The translations under genes and the position numbers were made by a program. A stretch of DNA of 64,000 nucleotides from Pyxicephalus adspersus (taxonomy: Eukaryota; Chordata; Amphibia; Anura; Pyxicephalidae). Position 1 is the first letter of the stretch. Each line of letters starts with the position of its first letter. The DNA is taken from NCBI RefSeq assembly GCF_032062135.1, contig NC_092869.1:47226163-47290162 (forward strand), written 5' to 3'. Below are positions 22,576 to 33,850 of the stretch, one piece after another. The notes under the pieces were generated by a model that worked only from the letters and a program-made list of their open reading frames with translations, was not told the origin of the DNA and did no database searches.

Positions 22576-24027
22576 CAAACAGTAAATAAACTTAAAAGAC
22601 AAGCTCTCACTGACCTCTGTAACACATGCACTGGGATGAGATATTCATCGCTCGTCTCCACGTGAATATCATGCCAATGTGGGGAAAGAAGATGTGTAGG
22701 CATTGTGGATACATACAACAAAATTTCTTGGTTTTACTATTTTGTTCTCAGCCCTTCAGCCCTCTAAACATTAAAAGGAACACAGAGATGCTGTATAGAA
22801 GAGGAAAGAGATTATAATGCTGACACTTTGCTTGGAGAATTCTGTTTTTCCATGGTGAATGTAGAAGTTTGGTTTTTCCACATTGGCTATAACTATAGAG
22901 GTCAGTGAAATTTTTCTCATTGCTTATTTTCTTCTTGTCGGGACTATGTTTATATTTGAATGTCCATAGACTTGCCATGTAATGATGTTCTAACACCATC
23001 GACCAATGGAACGCTATGAATAGAGCCACTTCTTTCTGCAGGCATTGCTATTTATTAGTTTGACCTCGTAATAAAATGGTCATTTTAGTAACATTGAACC
23101 GACCAATATAACTGGTCAGACTAAAATCATATAAATACATTCACAATGTCCTTAACATTAAATATTTTATAACAAGAAGTAACAATTTTTCAAAAAAGTG
23201 CACAAGAACCATAACCAATAATCATAAGCACAACTGTCTGACCTGCAATCATAAAGGCCGTCTCATGTCAATGCCAGGTGATAGGCAGACCATAAACACC
23301 TGAAGAAAAGAGCATTGCTGATGACATCCAGATACCTGGAATGTTTTAAGAGAAAGATCAGTAGTGCCAACACCATTATTTCTTTCATGACAGGTCCCCT
23401 TTAAAATATCTTTAATTAGCACTAATTTATGACAAGTTGGAAGCACAAGGTGTGCTATTTCTCAGTACCACAGGAGGGAGCCCTTTGCTTGTTTCCTTAC
23501 CCATAGCATGAATTATACAGAATTTCCCTTATTTAGAATTAGAATGAATCAATTAATACTGGAACACATTCTGCACCTTTACATCTCGGAATTATGTATG
23601 TTATTCATTTGTAAACACTCACAAGGGTTTTTTTCTGTATGCTTTATCAGCTGCTTTGAGAGCATCCAGGGAATTTTCAAGGCTTTTTTTTTTTATGAAG
23701 ACAGCGATCATATTTGGAGGGCATAATCAAAACATCTTCAGAAAAAAAATGTTATATTCACTTTTTGGAGCGAGGCAAGGAACGCATATTCTTCCATTCG
23801 GCGTCCCATCAAAGCAAGGCTGTGTTTGTAATGTGTAACTTGTTAGTTTTCTGGCAGGATTTGAATTCAGATCATGCAGATGGTTGGGGTCTGATGGGAG
23901 GTAAACTGAAAAATTGTGATCAGTGATTAATGGAATGATTTGGTTTTCCAGGTTCCTAGAAGGTGCATCATCATTTACTTCTGATCACTTATTTTATCCA
24001 ATGTTGATCCACCAGTTATATTTTTTT
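22576..24027. other. No gene recognised
   Basis: AT-rich DNA with short open frames on both strands. 23030-23460 contains no repeat ends that I recognise. Confidence 0.3.
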
Positions 24028-24267
24028 GGGGTTCGTTCACACCGGAAGCTTTGATCTGTATTGAGCACCAATGCCCAACCCAGTCCCAATGCAAGAACAA
24101 GGCGATTGTCTCCTATGTCCTACAGCTTCAGTTCACACCAACCGGCTGCATTGGTTCACCCCGAATAACGTAAAACATATTGTATGTTTGTGCAACAAGA
24201 AATACAGCACATTGCAGAACTCATTCACAATACAGACCAATGCAAGCCGTGTGGGGTAAATGAGCCC
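24028..24267. mobile_element. MITE with GGGTTCGTTCACACC-type inverted ends
   Basis: The left end ggggttcgttcacaccgg pairs imperfectly with the right end gtgtggggtaaatgagccc. Non-coding, about 240 bp. The internal word ttcagttcacaccaaccggc echoes the left end, so the structure may be partly tandem. Confidence 0.6.
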
Positions 24268-24702
24268 TCCGCGTCAGAGCATGCTAGGTAATGGGTGCGT
24301 CTAACACTACAGGTAATATTACCTAGCAAGGAGATCACACAATTTCCTGACAATTCCTCTAAGGGAAACTTCTGTTCCAGGTCCCAATCAGAAGAATTTG
24401 ACTTTTAAATGTTGGAATTTTTAAACAAAGCTGAGGGGGCCCAGGAAGTTCATCTAGAATGGGGCCTAGAAATTTCTGATGGAGGTTCTGAAAGCCATCA
24501 TTTGCTTTTCCTTCCAGAACAATGGAGTCATCTTTGTTTAGATGTCATCCAAAAATAGACGACTTCCTAGACAGGGATAAAAATAACAATAAACCTTGGT
24601 GTCTTTGCATTTCTTGGCTGCACATTTTTCTTGGTATTAGAAATAATTTTCAATTTACTGTTAGGAAGTGTTCACACTGTCTGCAAATATATGGGCACAA
24701 TG
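24268..24702. other. No gene recognised
   Basis: Featureless sequence up to the hAT insertion. The 90-residue open frame starting at 24522 runs into the hAT element and is chance. Confidence 0.35.
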
Positions 24703-24710
24703 GTATAGAC

Positions 24711-25149
24711 CAGGCATTGGCAAACTACGGCCCGTGGGCCATATACGGCCCCATAGGGTGGTTCCACTGGCCTTTTGGTGTTCCTTGGCTCTAGCCAGTG
24801 ACACCCCAAGCAGGGTCAGGAGAAGGACCTAGCTGGGGGGGCGCACCAGCCAGAGCCGCAGAACGCATCCAGGCTCGTGGAGGTGGGCAGGCCGTGCCCC
24901 TGAACACAACCCGCCCACTCTCTTATAACAGGCTCTGAGCTTGCGATGGGAGAGTGGGCGGGCTATCACTGCACATAACCCGCCCACTCTTCCATCACAG
25001 GTTTAGATCTTCAATGGGAGAGTGGGCGGGGTTATGCTATCATGACGTCACATTCGTGATAACATAACCCCACCCACTCTCCTATCGGCCCGGCCCCTCT
25101 TTCAAATTTTAATATGTGGCCCCTAACTGAAAAAATTTGCCCACCCCTG
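24711..25149. mobile_element. hAT-family MITE with perfect 8-bp target duplication
   Basis: Flanked by GTATAGAC at 24703-24710 and 25150-25157. The ends are caggcattggcaaactacgg and, inverted, caggggtgggcaaatttt, typical hAT termini. The interior is GC-rich and carries alternating words cccgcccactctc and gagagtgggcggg (24909-25085), so it can fold into nested hairpins. It is related in its body to 44391-44772 and 51064-51375. No transposase is encoded, so it depended on one in trans. Confidence 0.93.
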
Positions 25150-25157
25150 GTATAGAC

Positions 25158-25854
25158 AAACGTTGGGTATTACACAGCCAATAGGAATGCTACTGGGTGC
25201 CAGCTTCTGTTATTCACATTGGGGAGCATCTCAGTGGGTTGGTAGGGTGAAACTTCCCCTAACAGTCACCAGGCGATGGAAATGCTATTACCTTAACAAC
25301 CCAGCTCCTAGATAGTTACTTTGTACATGGAATGAGGAGAGGAGGGCATGGTCACTCCATCAGGTTCACAACGGGTTCATCATAAGGTTCACCGAAATCT
25401 TTAGTGAGCAAAGTTCAAGTGAATTTGCCTATCAATACTCAATTTACGTAATGCTATAAAATACTATAAAAGACGTGCAGCCATACTAAAGAAAAGAATG
25501 ATCAGACGCTGTAGGACACACAGTAATGTCAAAAGCTGCCAAAGGCCCACTGGCTACATTAGGCATTACGGGTCTAGGTGTTGGTGCACATGGGGGCCAA
25601 CCTTGCACATCCTATGGTTTATCTAACCCTAATATAATTTGCCTGCCTCCTGCCTACCCTGACCTTTTTCTTGTCTTTGAAAAGTTTTCCAGTCGGCTTT
25701 GTACATTTCTTAAATTCTGCTAGCTTTTATCTATCACCATTTGAAGTGACATGAGTCCATTATCCCTTGTGAGGCACCGGTGATTACCTGATGGCCCATT
25801 TGATTTTGCATATTGGCCCCCCTAAGGGCTATACTTGCTTAGTAATGCTTAACC
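25158..25854. other. No gene recognised
   Basis: Mixed-composition DNA; the 65-residue open frame at 25526-25723 has no motif. Confidence 0.35.
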
Positions 25855-26132
25855 CACTGTTTCTCAAGCAGGGTTCCTCCAGAGGTTGCTAGAGGTTCCT
25901 TGAGCAGCTTGTGACTTTCAGGTCAATTTAAGTGGCACCAATGATCTTTATGGTTATATGGTGGCTGAGGTGATATTCTTTCCATTGGTGAGCAATGTAA
26001 GAGGCATTTGTCCTACTGACCACCATGATAATAATATGTAAGCTGTGGATATTGTACCTATAGCCAGGGTTCCCTGAAGACCTGACAGGTATTGCAATGG
26101 TTCCACCATGGTAAAAAAGGTGAGAAACTCAG
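25855..26132 (+). mobile_element. hAT-like non-autonomous element, uninterrupted copy
   Basis: The left end is cactgtttctcaagcagggt and the right end is aggtgagaaactcag (inverted). The body gttcctccagaggttgctag, gaggttccttgagcag, ccaatgatctttatgg and gaccaccatgataata matches 11523-12224 without its insert, so it serves as the reference for that nesting. Confidence 0.7.
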
Positions 26133-26142
26133 ACAGTCTATG

Positions 26143-26260
26143 GCAGGGTTGTCAAACTCTGGCCCTCAAGATCCTTTTTCTTTTTTTGCCTCCCAAAGAA
26201 TTCTGAAAATGAACTACATCTGGTTTGCCCTCCTTACCACCTCACATAATTATTTTCAAT
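26143..26260 (+). mobile_element. hAT-like MITE fragment (left end only)
   Basis: Begins cagggttgtcaaactctggc, a typical hAT-type terminus seen in many vertebrate MITEs. The other end is not found nearby. The right boundary is approximate. Confidence 0.5.
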
Positions 26261-26455
26261 ACATGCAATACATAAAAATTATTCCTGTACACCCATCATG
26301 TGACACAAAGTCTAGGCAATGATCACATGGTGCCTGACTACTATGGACATTGTGTTTGTTTCAACCCATTAGAGACTGCATAGTGTAATATTTAGACAAT
26401 CTTGTGATGTGAGAGGATAAACAACACACAGATCAATAGATTACAAATTTAGTTA
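26261..26455. other. No gene recognised
   Basis: Featureless AT-rich sequence. Confidence 0.3.

Positions 26456-26502
<47 letters not shown>
26456..26502. repeat. (TA)n microsatellite
   Basis: About 23 perfect TA units followed by degenerate AT sequence to about 26525. Confidence 0.95.
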
Positions 26503-26506
<4 letters not shown>

Positions 26507-28479
26507 AAATTTATAAATATATGAATCTTGAACTGGTTTGGTGAATACCAGATTCACTGCTGTATAAATAGAGCCGTATGTAACATTCATGAAGAAGAAT
26601 GTTCATTTTACAGAAAATGGAAAAAAGTTGGCTTATCAACAAGAAAGAAAACTTTATAAAATAAGAAGAGGCGTCATTTCAGGATAAATACTTCCAAAGC
26701 CAGAGTGCAAAAGTGAATAATGTGACAAAGAATAGCCTGGAATTCACTCTTGGTATTAAACTTCATGTGAAAGTTGCTATAATATAGCATTCACTGTAGG
26801 AAATCCCCTTTGTTCTGTTGGTAAGATGAGTTTTTTTAACACCTTCTCTGCAGGAGTGCCTGCAATTCTGAGCTGGGTAATAATGAAGGGATTAGTATGG
26901 TGTAATTACAAGCGCTGTACATGGAACCTGGGGTGCTTCGCCATTGCCTTCACTGATCAAATGTTACTGTAGCAACGTGAGCTAGGTAGAAGGAAATACA
27001 GGCAGCAAAAAGCATATTTCCTTTTACATGCATATTGGTGATATATAATATGTGATTTTTCATTAGCTGGAAATAGGAATATAACGATTTTATTAGACGT
27101 TGACCATTCAGAGTTTGCACAGCGCTTACATCACTTTTTGAATGGCTTTCTGACAGTATACAAAGGGTATCAACAAACTTACAATGTAGCAGGCTATGAA
27201 TGTGAATGATGACATAGATAATGAATGATGTCTTCACTGACCTGTGTAGCTGTTGGCATTGTGGATCAATTTATCCTTAAAGTTCACAACAAAACTATGG
27301 AAGTCATTATCTTTGCCGGATCAGCCTCACTGATAACTCAGCAGTTCAGCTTGCCCCACTTCTGCTCCTATGTGACCCATCTCAGCCTTCTAATCCTTAA
27401 AACTCATGTAAGTCCCAACAATGAACAGATGAATAAATTGATGAAAGTGTTTTGTTAGTAACAGTACCAGTTATTCCAGCCAGAAATTTATTGTCTGTAG
27501 TCCGGTGCATTCTGCAGTGTTATTGACCCTGCCCAACAAGATTACCCCTCATATTACAGAAAAGATGAGGATTTGGGAACAGGGAGTGTTGTCACCCTAG
27601 GATCACCAGCTAAAAATAGGGTGAAAAAGTCAGAAAAAAAGAGAACTAATGGGGGAGGGCTTAAATAAAAAGAGGAACGGGGTGATCTGAGCTGCTGAGA
27701 TAATAATTTCAGTGCTTCTGCAAGGTTTAAATTTGTCCTCGTCTGATACTGAACAATTGAATTTTTGAGGATGGACAGACTCTAGGCTAAACCAGGGCAT
27801 CTCTCATCATTAGAAATCACCAGAAGGCACATCATTCAGGTAGTAAAAGCTTTAATTACACATTTTAGGCAGCCATAAAAGATTCAAATGCTCTATATTC
27901 AACAATACATAATTTGATGTATTTTATGAATGATAGGAGTGTACCTGAATATAAGCCTTTTGCATTCCCAGTATGGAAAAAGGAGAAGCAGCACAAACAG
28001 CCAACCAGTGCTGCAAGTTAAGCAGTGTAAAGGAGAAGATGAACCATGTGCTGCTTCTCCTTTTATCTGTCCATGACCTATTAGTGATATTTATCTGCAT
28101 CAGAGAAATCAGAGTTCTTCTGTGTGACCACACTGTGTAAACCCCAGGACTGGATAGGCAGAAATACAAATTATTTTGCAGCCAGTACAGTTCCCTTATT
28201 TGCATTTTATCTGTGCATTTAGCTCTTTGCTTACATTTCATCCTAAAAATGCCTCCAAATTATTAGAAATTCTTTCCATCCATCTTTTCATTTATCTGGC
28301 TCTTGAAATGCTCACTATTCACCTTGGCTCCAATACCGGCTGACATATCAAACACTTGATTTGGAAGTTGAGTCTAGATTAGTTTAGTGAGGGTTAGGTT
28401 GGAAAGTGGCTTTCAATCAATAATACTTAGGATTAGCTTTTATTTACAAAGTGAAATACAGCTGGGCTGGAACATGCGG
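26503..28479. other. Long stretch without recognised gene or repeat
   Basis: AT-rich, single-copy-looking. Open frames at 26950-27237, 27225-27458 and 27924-28241 carry no motif and overlap on opposite strands. Confidence 0.3.
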
Positions 28480-28900
28480 CTTGAAATGTGTAGGTTGATA
28501 AGATTAATTAGGCAACTGAAGTCCAATTTATTATTTAAAGTCACGCGTTAATTTAAGACTCGTCTGTTTCAGACATGCCTATTGCTATGTTGCTAATTAA
28601 TGCATCATTTTAATTTCACAATTGCATAACTTACATAGAAAATGTCAGATATGTTTTAAATACTCAATTATGATAAAGCCAGTCAAGGAAAAAAAAAAAT
28701 CTCAGAGTTCTTTATATTGTTACAGAACTTCTGCTATTTAATAAGATTCCCAGCCTTGTTGAGTGTAATTGTTTTTGACACCTTTACAGAATTGCAATCA
28801 AATTACATCTAATTACCCTGAGATACATTTTCATGTTGCTTCTATTAGTTTCAAAATTGGTACAACACCTTTTTTAATGAAATAATCAAATGTAACACAA
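28480..28900. promoter_or_regulatory. Putative conserved noncoding element
   Basis: A repeat-free block packed with homeodomain-type cores: gattaattagg, gctaattaatgcatc, tttaatttcac, gtaattg, caaattacatctaattaccc. There is no open frame of note. Composition alone supports the call; orthologous sequence comparison is needed. Confidence 0.35.
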
Positions 28901-29329
28901 GACATTTTTTTTTTTGCATAAGTTTTTAGCAGGAAGGGGAACAGTACCCCCCCCCCCCACCCAATCTCCCCAAAAGTGCAGTGTTTACCTTACATTTTTT
29001 TATTAGGACCCCTATCTGCTTGGGCAGGAAAAAAGGAGGAAGTATCTGTGCCCCCTTCTTTCTGTCTATACCAGACACCTCCCTCAATATTGGGTGCCCC
29101 ATGTTTAGGGAGGGGGATTCTTTCTAACATCAGTTTCCAATAAAAGATTTGAGGGTTTAGTGAAGAAAGAGGTTGTAATGAATCTTGATGTCCCTTTTGA
29201 TGAGGTTCATCTGACATCCACCCAACCTAGAATCTATATTGGCCCCTGCTGTGCTAATGATTGGTGTATGACTTTACACCAGCTACTTAGCTTTTAGAAC
29301 TCTCCCTTAGCATGTGCTTACCCTGTACC
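28901..29329. other. No gene recognised
   Basis: Contains a short C run near 28949-28958. The sequence from about 29270 leads into the minisatellite and probably belongs to the same repeat element. Confidence 0.35.
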
Positions 29330-29345
29330 TTGCCCTGACCACCTG

Positions 29346-29830
29346 CGTGGTTACCAACACCACCTTGTCTACCACCTGCCCTGATCTTCTACTTGGTTAT
29401 CAATGCCACCTTGTCTGCCACTTGCCCTGAATACCTGCCTGGTTACCAACACTACCTTGTCTGCCACCTGCCCTGACCTTCTACCCGGTTATCAATGCCA
29501 CCTTGTCTGCCACCTGCCCTGACTATCTACCTGATTACCAACACCACCTTGTCTGCCACCTGCCCTGACCTTCTACCCGATTATGAATGCCACCTTGTCT
29601 GCCACCTGCCCTGACCTTCTACCTGATTACCAATATCACCTTGTCCGCCACCTACCCTGACCACCTGCCTGGTTACCAACACCACCTTGTCTGCCCCCTG
29701 CCCTGACCTTCTACCTGATTACCAATATCACCTTGTCTGCCACCTGCCCTGACCACCTGCCTGGATACCAATACCACCCTGGTCGCCACCTGCCTTGTTT
29801 TCCTGCCTGGTTACCAATGCCACCTTGCTT
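29346..29830. repeat. 46-bp minisatellite, about 10 units
   Basis: Consecutive units share the phrase accttgtctgccacctgccc followed by tgacc, a variable tail and ggtt or gatt. Counting one full unit gives 46 bp. In the first half, units starting accaacacc alternate with units starting atcaatgcc, so the real period there is 92 bp. The short open frames on the minus strand at 29711-29926 read through the repeat and are not genes. Confidence 0.9.
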
Positions 29831-30060
29831 GCGGTGCATTTCATAATTACACCTGACTCTGCTGGTAAATGGTGACCCTGGAGGGGGAACCTGGCAGCAC
29901 TTTGCAGCAAAAAGCCTGGTAGTCACTAAAATTACCAGCTCATTACCCCTTGCGGCGGGCTGTGGAGAAGCCAGGTGTCTCAGATTCGGAACAGCCGGTA
30001 ATCCTGTGCTACCTGTCAGTAGGGGGTTTGTACCTCATGTAATAACGATCATTAATAAAT
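29831..30060. repeat. Downstream part of the minisatellite-bearing repeat element
   Basis: The words cagcaaaaagcctggtagtc, actaaaattaccagctc and cggcgggctgtgg align with cagcaaagtagtccagtagc, actaaggtcactggccc and tggggtgctct in 11975-12035. The minisatellite therefore expanded inside an interspersed repeat rather than in unique DNA. Confidence 0.5.
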
Positions 30061-31330
30061 AGGCACTTCTTGCTGTGCCAACTCATTTTTCACTGAACAA
30101 TTCAGAATTGCACCTGGAGATAAACAAACCAGACTGTCTGAATAACGATTTGCAGCTAATTTGGTGGATTTCATGGAAGAAGGATGCCGCAAATCCTTCT
30201 TTGCACTTAGTTTACTCATTATTAAAACAGTACAGGAGTCCTTTATCCTGCCATGTAGCATGGGGAAATTAAGCACTGGGAATGCTCAGCAGGGGATAGA
30301 GATCAGCACTCCAGGAAAAGCTAGTTGTAAAGAGACCTTCTATTCGGTAATTGCTCTACAAGTGGTGTTCAGAGACTCAGATAGCAGGAGAAGTAATTGC
30401 TCACTTGTTTTTTTTTTTTTTGCAGTTTTTTGAAGGCAACATTGTTTAGGTAACTGAGTGACTTTATTATAGACTTCCCCCACTGACTCCAATATATTTT
30501 GCTAAAGAAGCTCAATTTTCGCTTTAGTTTCAAATAAATAAAATCCCCCAATGGAGGCAAACATCTCTAATTGGCAAATGTTACAAATGGGTACCAGGTA
30601 GCACATGGTCAGAAAAACACCACCTCATCTCTTTTTGTCCATACCAGGCCCCATGACTTCCCTCAACCATAGGGGTCCAATAGTTGTGGGATAACCAAAT
30701 AGTTACAGGGTTTGTCAGTGGGTCTTACTGGAATAAATACACTGACATCATATAAAATGTATTTAATTGAACTAACTAGTAAAACAGAATGCTTTCCAAA
30801 CTCTTGATGCTAAATAACGGATCCCCAGCATAAGCTAGAGAATGAGGTCACCTGATTTCCCAGCCGGCCTGAATATTACGGGTTCTTAAAGTTTTTAGGT
30901 AAAGTAAAAACAGAGACTGTTGATCCAGAGGACATCCGATTGCCTCACATGATTAGGAAGAATTTTTTTTCTTGGTTCAAGCAAATTGAAATTAGGCTTT
31001 ATAAAGATTTTTTTTTTACTTCCTCTGCATTAACTATGTCTATAGAGTTTTATGTGGGATATGTTTATTTCCCTAATGGTCGCACTTCATGGACTTTTTT
31101 CAACCTATGTAACTTGTATAGTGCAAGAAATCTTATATTGGTCCTTCAAGTCATATTGGATTTTCCATTATGGAATTTAAAGGAAGTTAATGAATGGAAG
31201 GAAGGAATTAAAGGAAGGAATCTAATGGAAGATATTTTTTTTTAAAAAGTAAAAAAAACAGGATTTGACTCAAACCCAAAGTGCAAGTCCATATCTCATC
31301 CCAACCCCTATCTAATGAAATAATTTAAAA
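30061..31330. other. No gene recognised
   Basis: AT-rich DNA. A TTTTTTTTTTTTTGCAG acceptor-like site is at about 30409-30425, but no open partner exon is evident. The 101-residue open frame at 30940-31245 is low complexity at its 3' end. Confidence 0.3.
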
Positions 31331-31358
31331 AATCCTGTTTATTAATAATAATAACTCT
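31331..31358 (+). repeat. Short LINE/SINE tail-like fragment
   Basis: aaatcctgtttattaataataata matches the 3' terminus of the LINE at 48530-50553 (aaatcctgtttattattaat). Only the tail is present. The match is short and could be chance in AT-rich DNA. Confidence 0.4.
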
Positions 31359-32039
31359 TTATTATTCTCTCTCTACTGACAGACTTTGTAAAGGGTGACA
31401 TATACAATTTGAAAGATTCTTTAATTGCGCCTTCTTCTAAGAAATTAGATGAAATACTCTAGAACTCTTAATCCTCTCCTATATAAAGACTGAAAAAAAA
31501 CAAATTGAAGTAATACATAATATTCCTCGGACAGTCCCCAGGGTTCAGTGCCATCTGTTCCGCTCTATCCTATGGTTCATCACAAAGAATACCCAGCAAG
31601 CAGTGAATTCCTCACTCTGAAGGTAAAAGCTTCTAGGACTTATTGGTCTCAGCATTTTTCCTGAAGAAGCACATCATGCAAAATATTGTTGAAAGATTTA
31701 TGAGACTTTAATGTGCTCCATGTATGTCTAATGATGTTGTTATATATATCTTTAATGTTTAAATAAATTGTGGTTTTATGAATGTTTATGAATGTCCATT
31801 GGTTTATGGTGCATATAAATTCCATATTAAACCTTTGTACAGTTTGTATTTCCGATAATTGTTCCATTTTTTGACTTAATATTTTTATTCTAACAATATG
31901 GCAGGGGAAGGGGATCTCACTTTTTAATTCCCAGTAACATCTGCTAGCAAATAGACCCCTACTGAATTCTGACCAATGTAGATTAAAGGGAAATTTCATG
32001 AATGCAAATTCATTTAAATAACAGCTACTGTGTATCAAG
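31359..32039. other. No gene; very degraded core motif at 31660-31700
   Basis: tttcctgaagaagcacatcatgc then tattgttgaaag may be an old copy of the recurrent core. The 129-residue minus-strand frame (31649-32038) overlaps this and has no motif. Confidence 0.3.
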
Positions 32040-32420
32040 ATAAATGATCTTTTACCAGTTCACAAATCAGCAATCAACAGTAAACCAGCGCTTTCCATGA
32101 ATTAGAGCCACTCATGCCTAATGAACACTGAGCAATATCCAGTGAAGGCCCATGACTGTGATGGCTAATGATGATGCCATTATGGCTCTGTGGGAGAACT
32201 GAGAGATACTGACAGCTATTAGTAAGGGTGGCAATTAGCTTTTTGCATTGTCTGGGATAAACAAGATTAACATGACTGCACTGTAAGCAGTTCTTAATGC
32301 ATCGTGACTTAGATGGACAATTGCAATGATGAGTGTTGTGATTCTACAATGCTTTTATACTTTGGGTCGTGACTAATAATATAACTATTTGTCTGGCTTT
32401 GGAAAGGACAGGGAATTAAT
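32040..32420. promoter_or_regulatory. Putative conserved noncoding element
   Basis: Repeat-free block with balanced composition and repeated developmental-enhancer-like words: gctaatgatgatgcc, ggcaattagcttt, taatgcatcgtgac, caattgcaatgatg. No coding signal. Composition only. Confidence 0.35.
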
Positions 32421-32574
32421 AATAGGTAAAAAAATAAAAGGTGATACGAGGCAGCACAAAGGGAACCTTTGACAGGTTAAAAAATGTGAATATCCATTTG
32501 GCATGATATTGATCAAATGAAAGTTTTCGTAAATTAGATAAACCACCAATAATAGATGTCTATATAAACTATAT

Positions 32575-32841
32575 CAGTGTTGCTCGACCTTTAAAAATGG
32601 AGGAACCCTTGAAATAACCTTCATGTCCTCAGAGAACCTCTGCTATAATTACTATATCCAAAGGTCACAGTACATTAGTGTGGTGGTCAGTGGGAAGAAT
32701 GCCTCTTACATTGCTGGCCATTGGGAAGAATGTCACCCTTACAGATAGCCAAAAACATCATTGGGGTCACTTATACTGACCTGAGAGGTGCAAACTGGTC
32801 ATTGCTCAAAGAACCCCCATCAACCTCTGGAGGAAGCACTG
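32575..32841 (-). mobile_element. hAT-like non-autonomous element, inverted copy
   Basis: Reverse complement of the 25855-26132 family. On the minus strand it reads ttcctccagaggttgatggg, gttctttgagcaatgac, ccaatgatgtttttggct, gaccaccacactaatgtact and gagcaacactg. The outermost 14 bases after CAGTG are deleted at one end. It abuts the Tc1 remnant at 32842. Confidence 0.7.
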
Positions 32842-33143
32842 CATTAAATGGACATTCCACCATATTCTTTAGTTGTCTACAAAGCAAAAGCCACAACACT
32901 TTTGGGATGAATTGGAATTCCAATTATAAGCCAGGTCTGTTAATCTCCCAAATGCTAATTTGCCTGACATTGCACCAGTCTTACATATATGTTCTGATGT
33001 TTTTAAAAAGCCATCTATTGGGAATATTGAGGCTTTATAAGCCGCAGAGGGGCAACTTCATACTAAAGGCCATGGTTTTTCAATGAAATGTCCAATGAGC
33101 TATTATAGATGGGTACACAAGCTTTTGGCAAAGCAGTGTAACT
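32842..33143 (+). mobile_element. Tc1/mariner transposon remnant
   Basis: Decayed C-terminal transposase region (DNA for HFWDELEFQ, then ARSVNLPNANLPDI in shifted frames), then aggccatggtttttcaatg and gggtacacaagcttttggca, the characteristic region before a Tc1-like right inverted end. Stops and frameshifts make it inactive. The 121-residue open frame here (32721-33086) is a composite of two repeats. Confidence 0.7.
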
Positions 33144-33689
33144 TTTTAAAATTAATAAATGTATTTACAACAGAAAATAAAAATTGGTCTGTGGCTAAAT
33201 ATTAACTATTATTTGTGATCCCAGGACCTCTTGTGTTAGGGCAGGCAATACAAGAACTGTCCATGGAGCTTTGTGCATGGATTAAATCTGACTTTCTTTG
33301 TTTTACAGCCTTATAAAATTTCCTTTAGACTCCCCTGATGTACGAAGTAATAAAAGTCACCTGCTTTCCAAGGGCCGGATTTCTTCAGACATACTTAAAG
33401 GAAAGTATTTAAAAAAGAGAAATTATCAATGGGAGGAAGTAAACTGTTCAGATTTGTCAGCTATCCATTGATCCTATACTTGTGAATCGCAGAATCCAAG
33501 CCAAAGTACACATTGGAGAGAAAAGTATTTCCTTAAATCTTACATCATCTCTGCCAGGATAACATGAAACAATACATAGCAGAAATAATAATCAGAAAAT
33601 CCCTGGTATGCTTATTCATAGTTAAATATAAAATGAAATAAATAAATAGGTTGAAAAAAGTCCTGTGTAGGTTACAGCTTCCCTGGGGC
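33144..33689. other. No gene recognised
   Basis: AT-rich. A good acceptor-like site, gactttctttgttttacag, ends at about 33308, but the downstream sequence has no matching donor or long open frame. Confidence 0.3.
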
Positions 33690-33850
33690 AGATCAAACTT
33701 GCATGACTGTCATTTATGTATTCCATACCCAAAGTTTAGAATGACCTTGCCGAAGACGACACAATCACTGCGTGGGAACCGTCGAGCCCATTAAAATTCC
33801 ACTTAGCACTGCATATTTCCACTTCTTAAGATTATGTCTAAGTCATTTAC
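33690..33850. promoter_or_regulatory. Putative conserved noncoding element
   Basis: Short repeat-free block with CpGs (gccgaagacgacacaatcac, ggaaccgtcgagccc) beside TTAAAATT and CATTTATG words. Composition only. Confidence 0.25.

Noticed and set aside
29346..29830. Regular repeats considered as a CRISPR array
   Set aside because: Units are contiguous without unique spacers, in vertebrate-type DNA; it is a minisatellite.
32721..33086. 121-residue open frame
   Set aside because: Spans the junction of a hAT-like element and a Tc1 remnant.
33290..33360. Strong acceptor-like site before 33309
   Set aside because: No donor or sustained open frame follows; acceptor-like sites are common in T-rich DNA.
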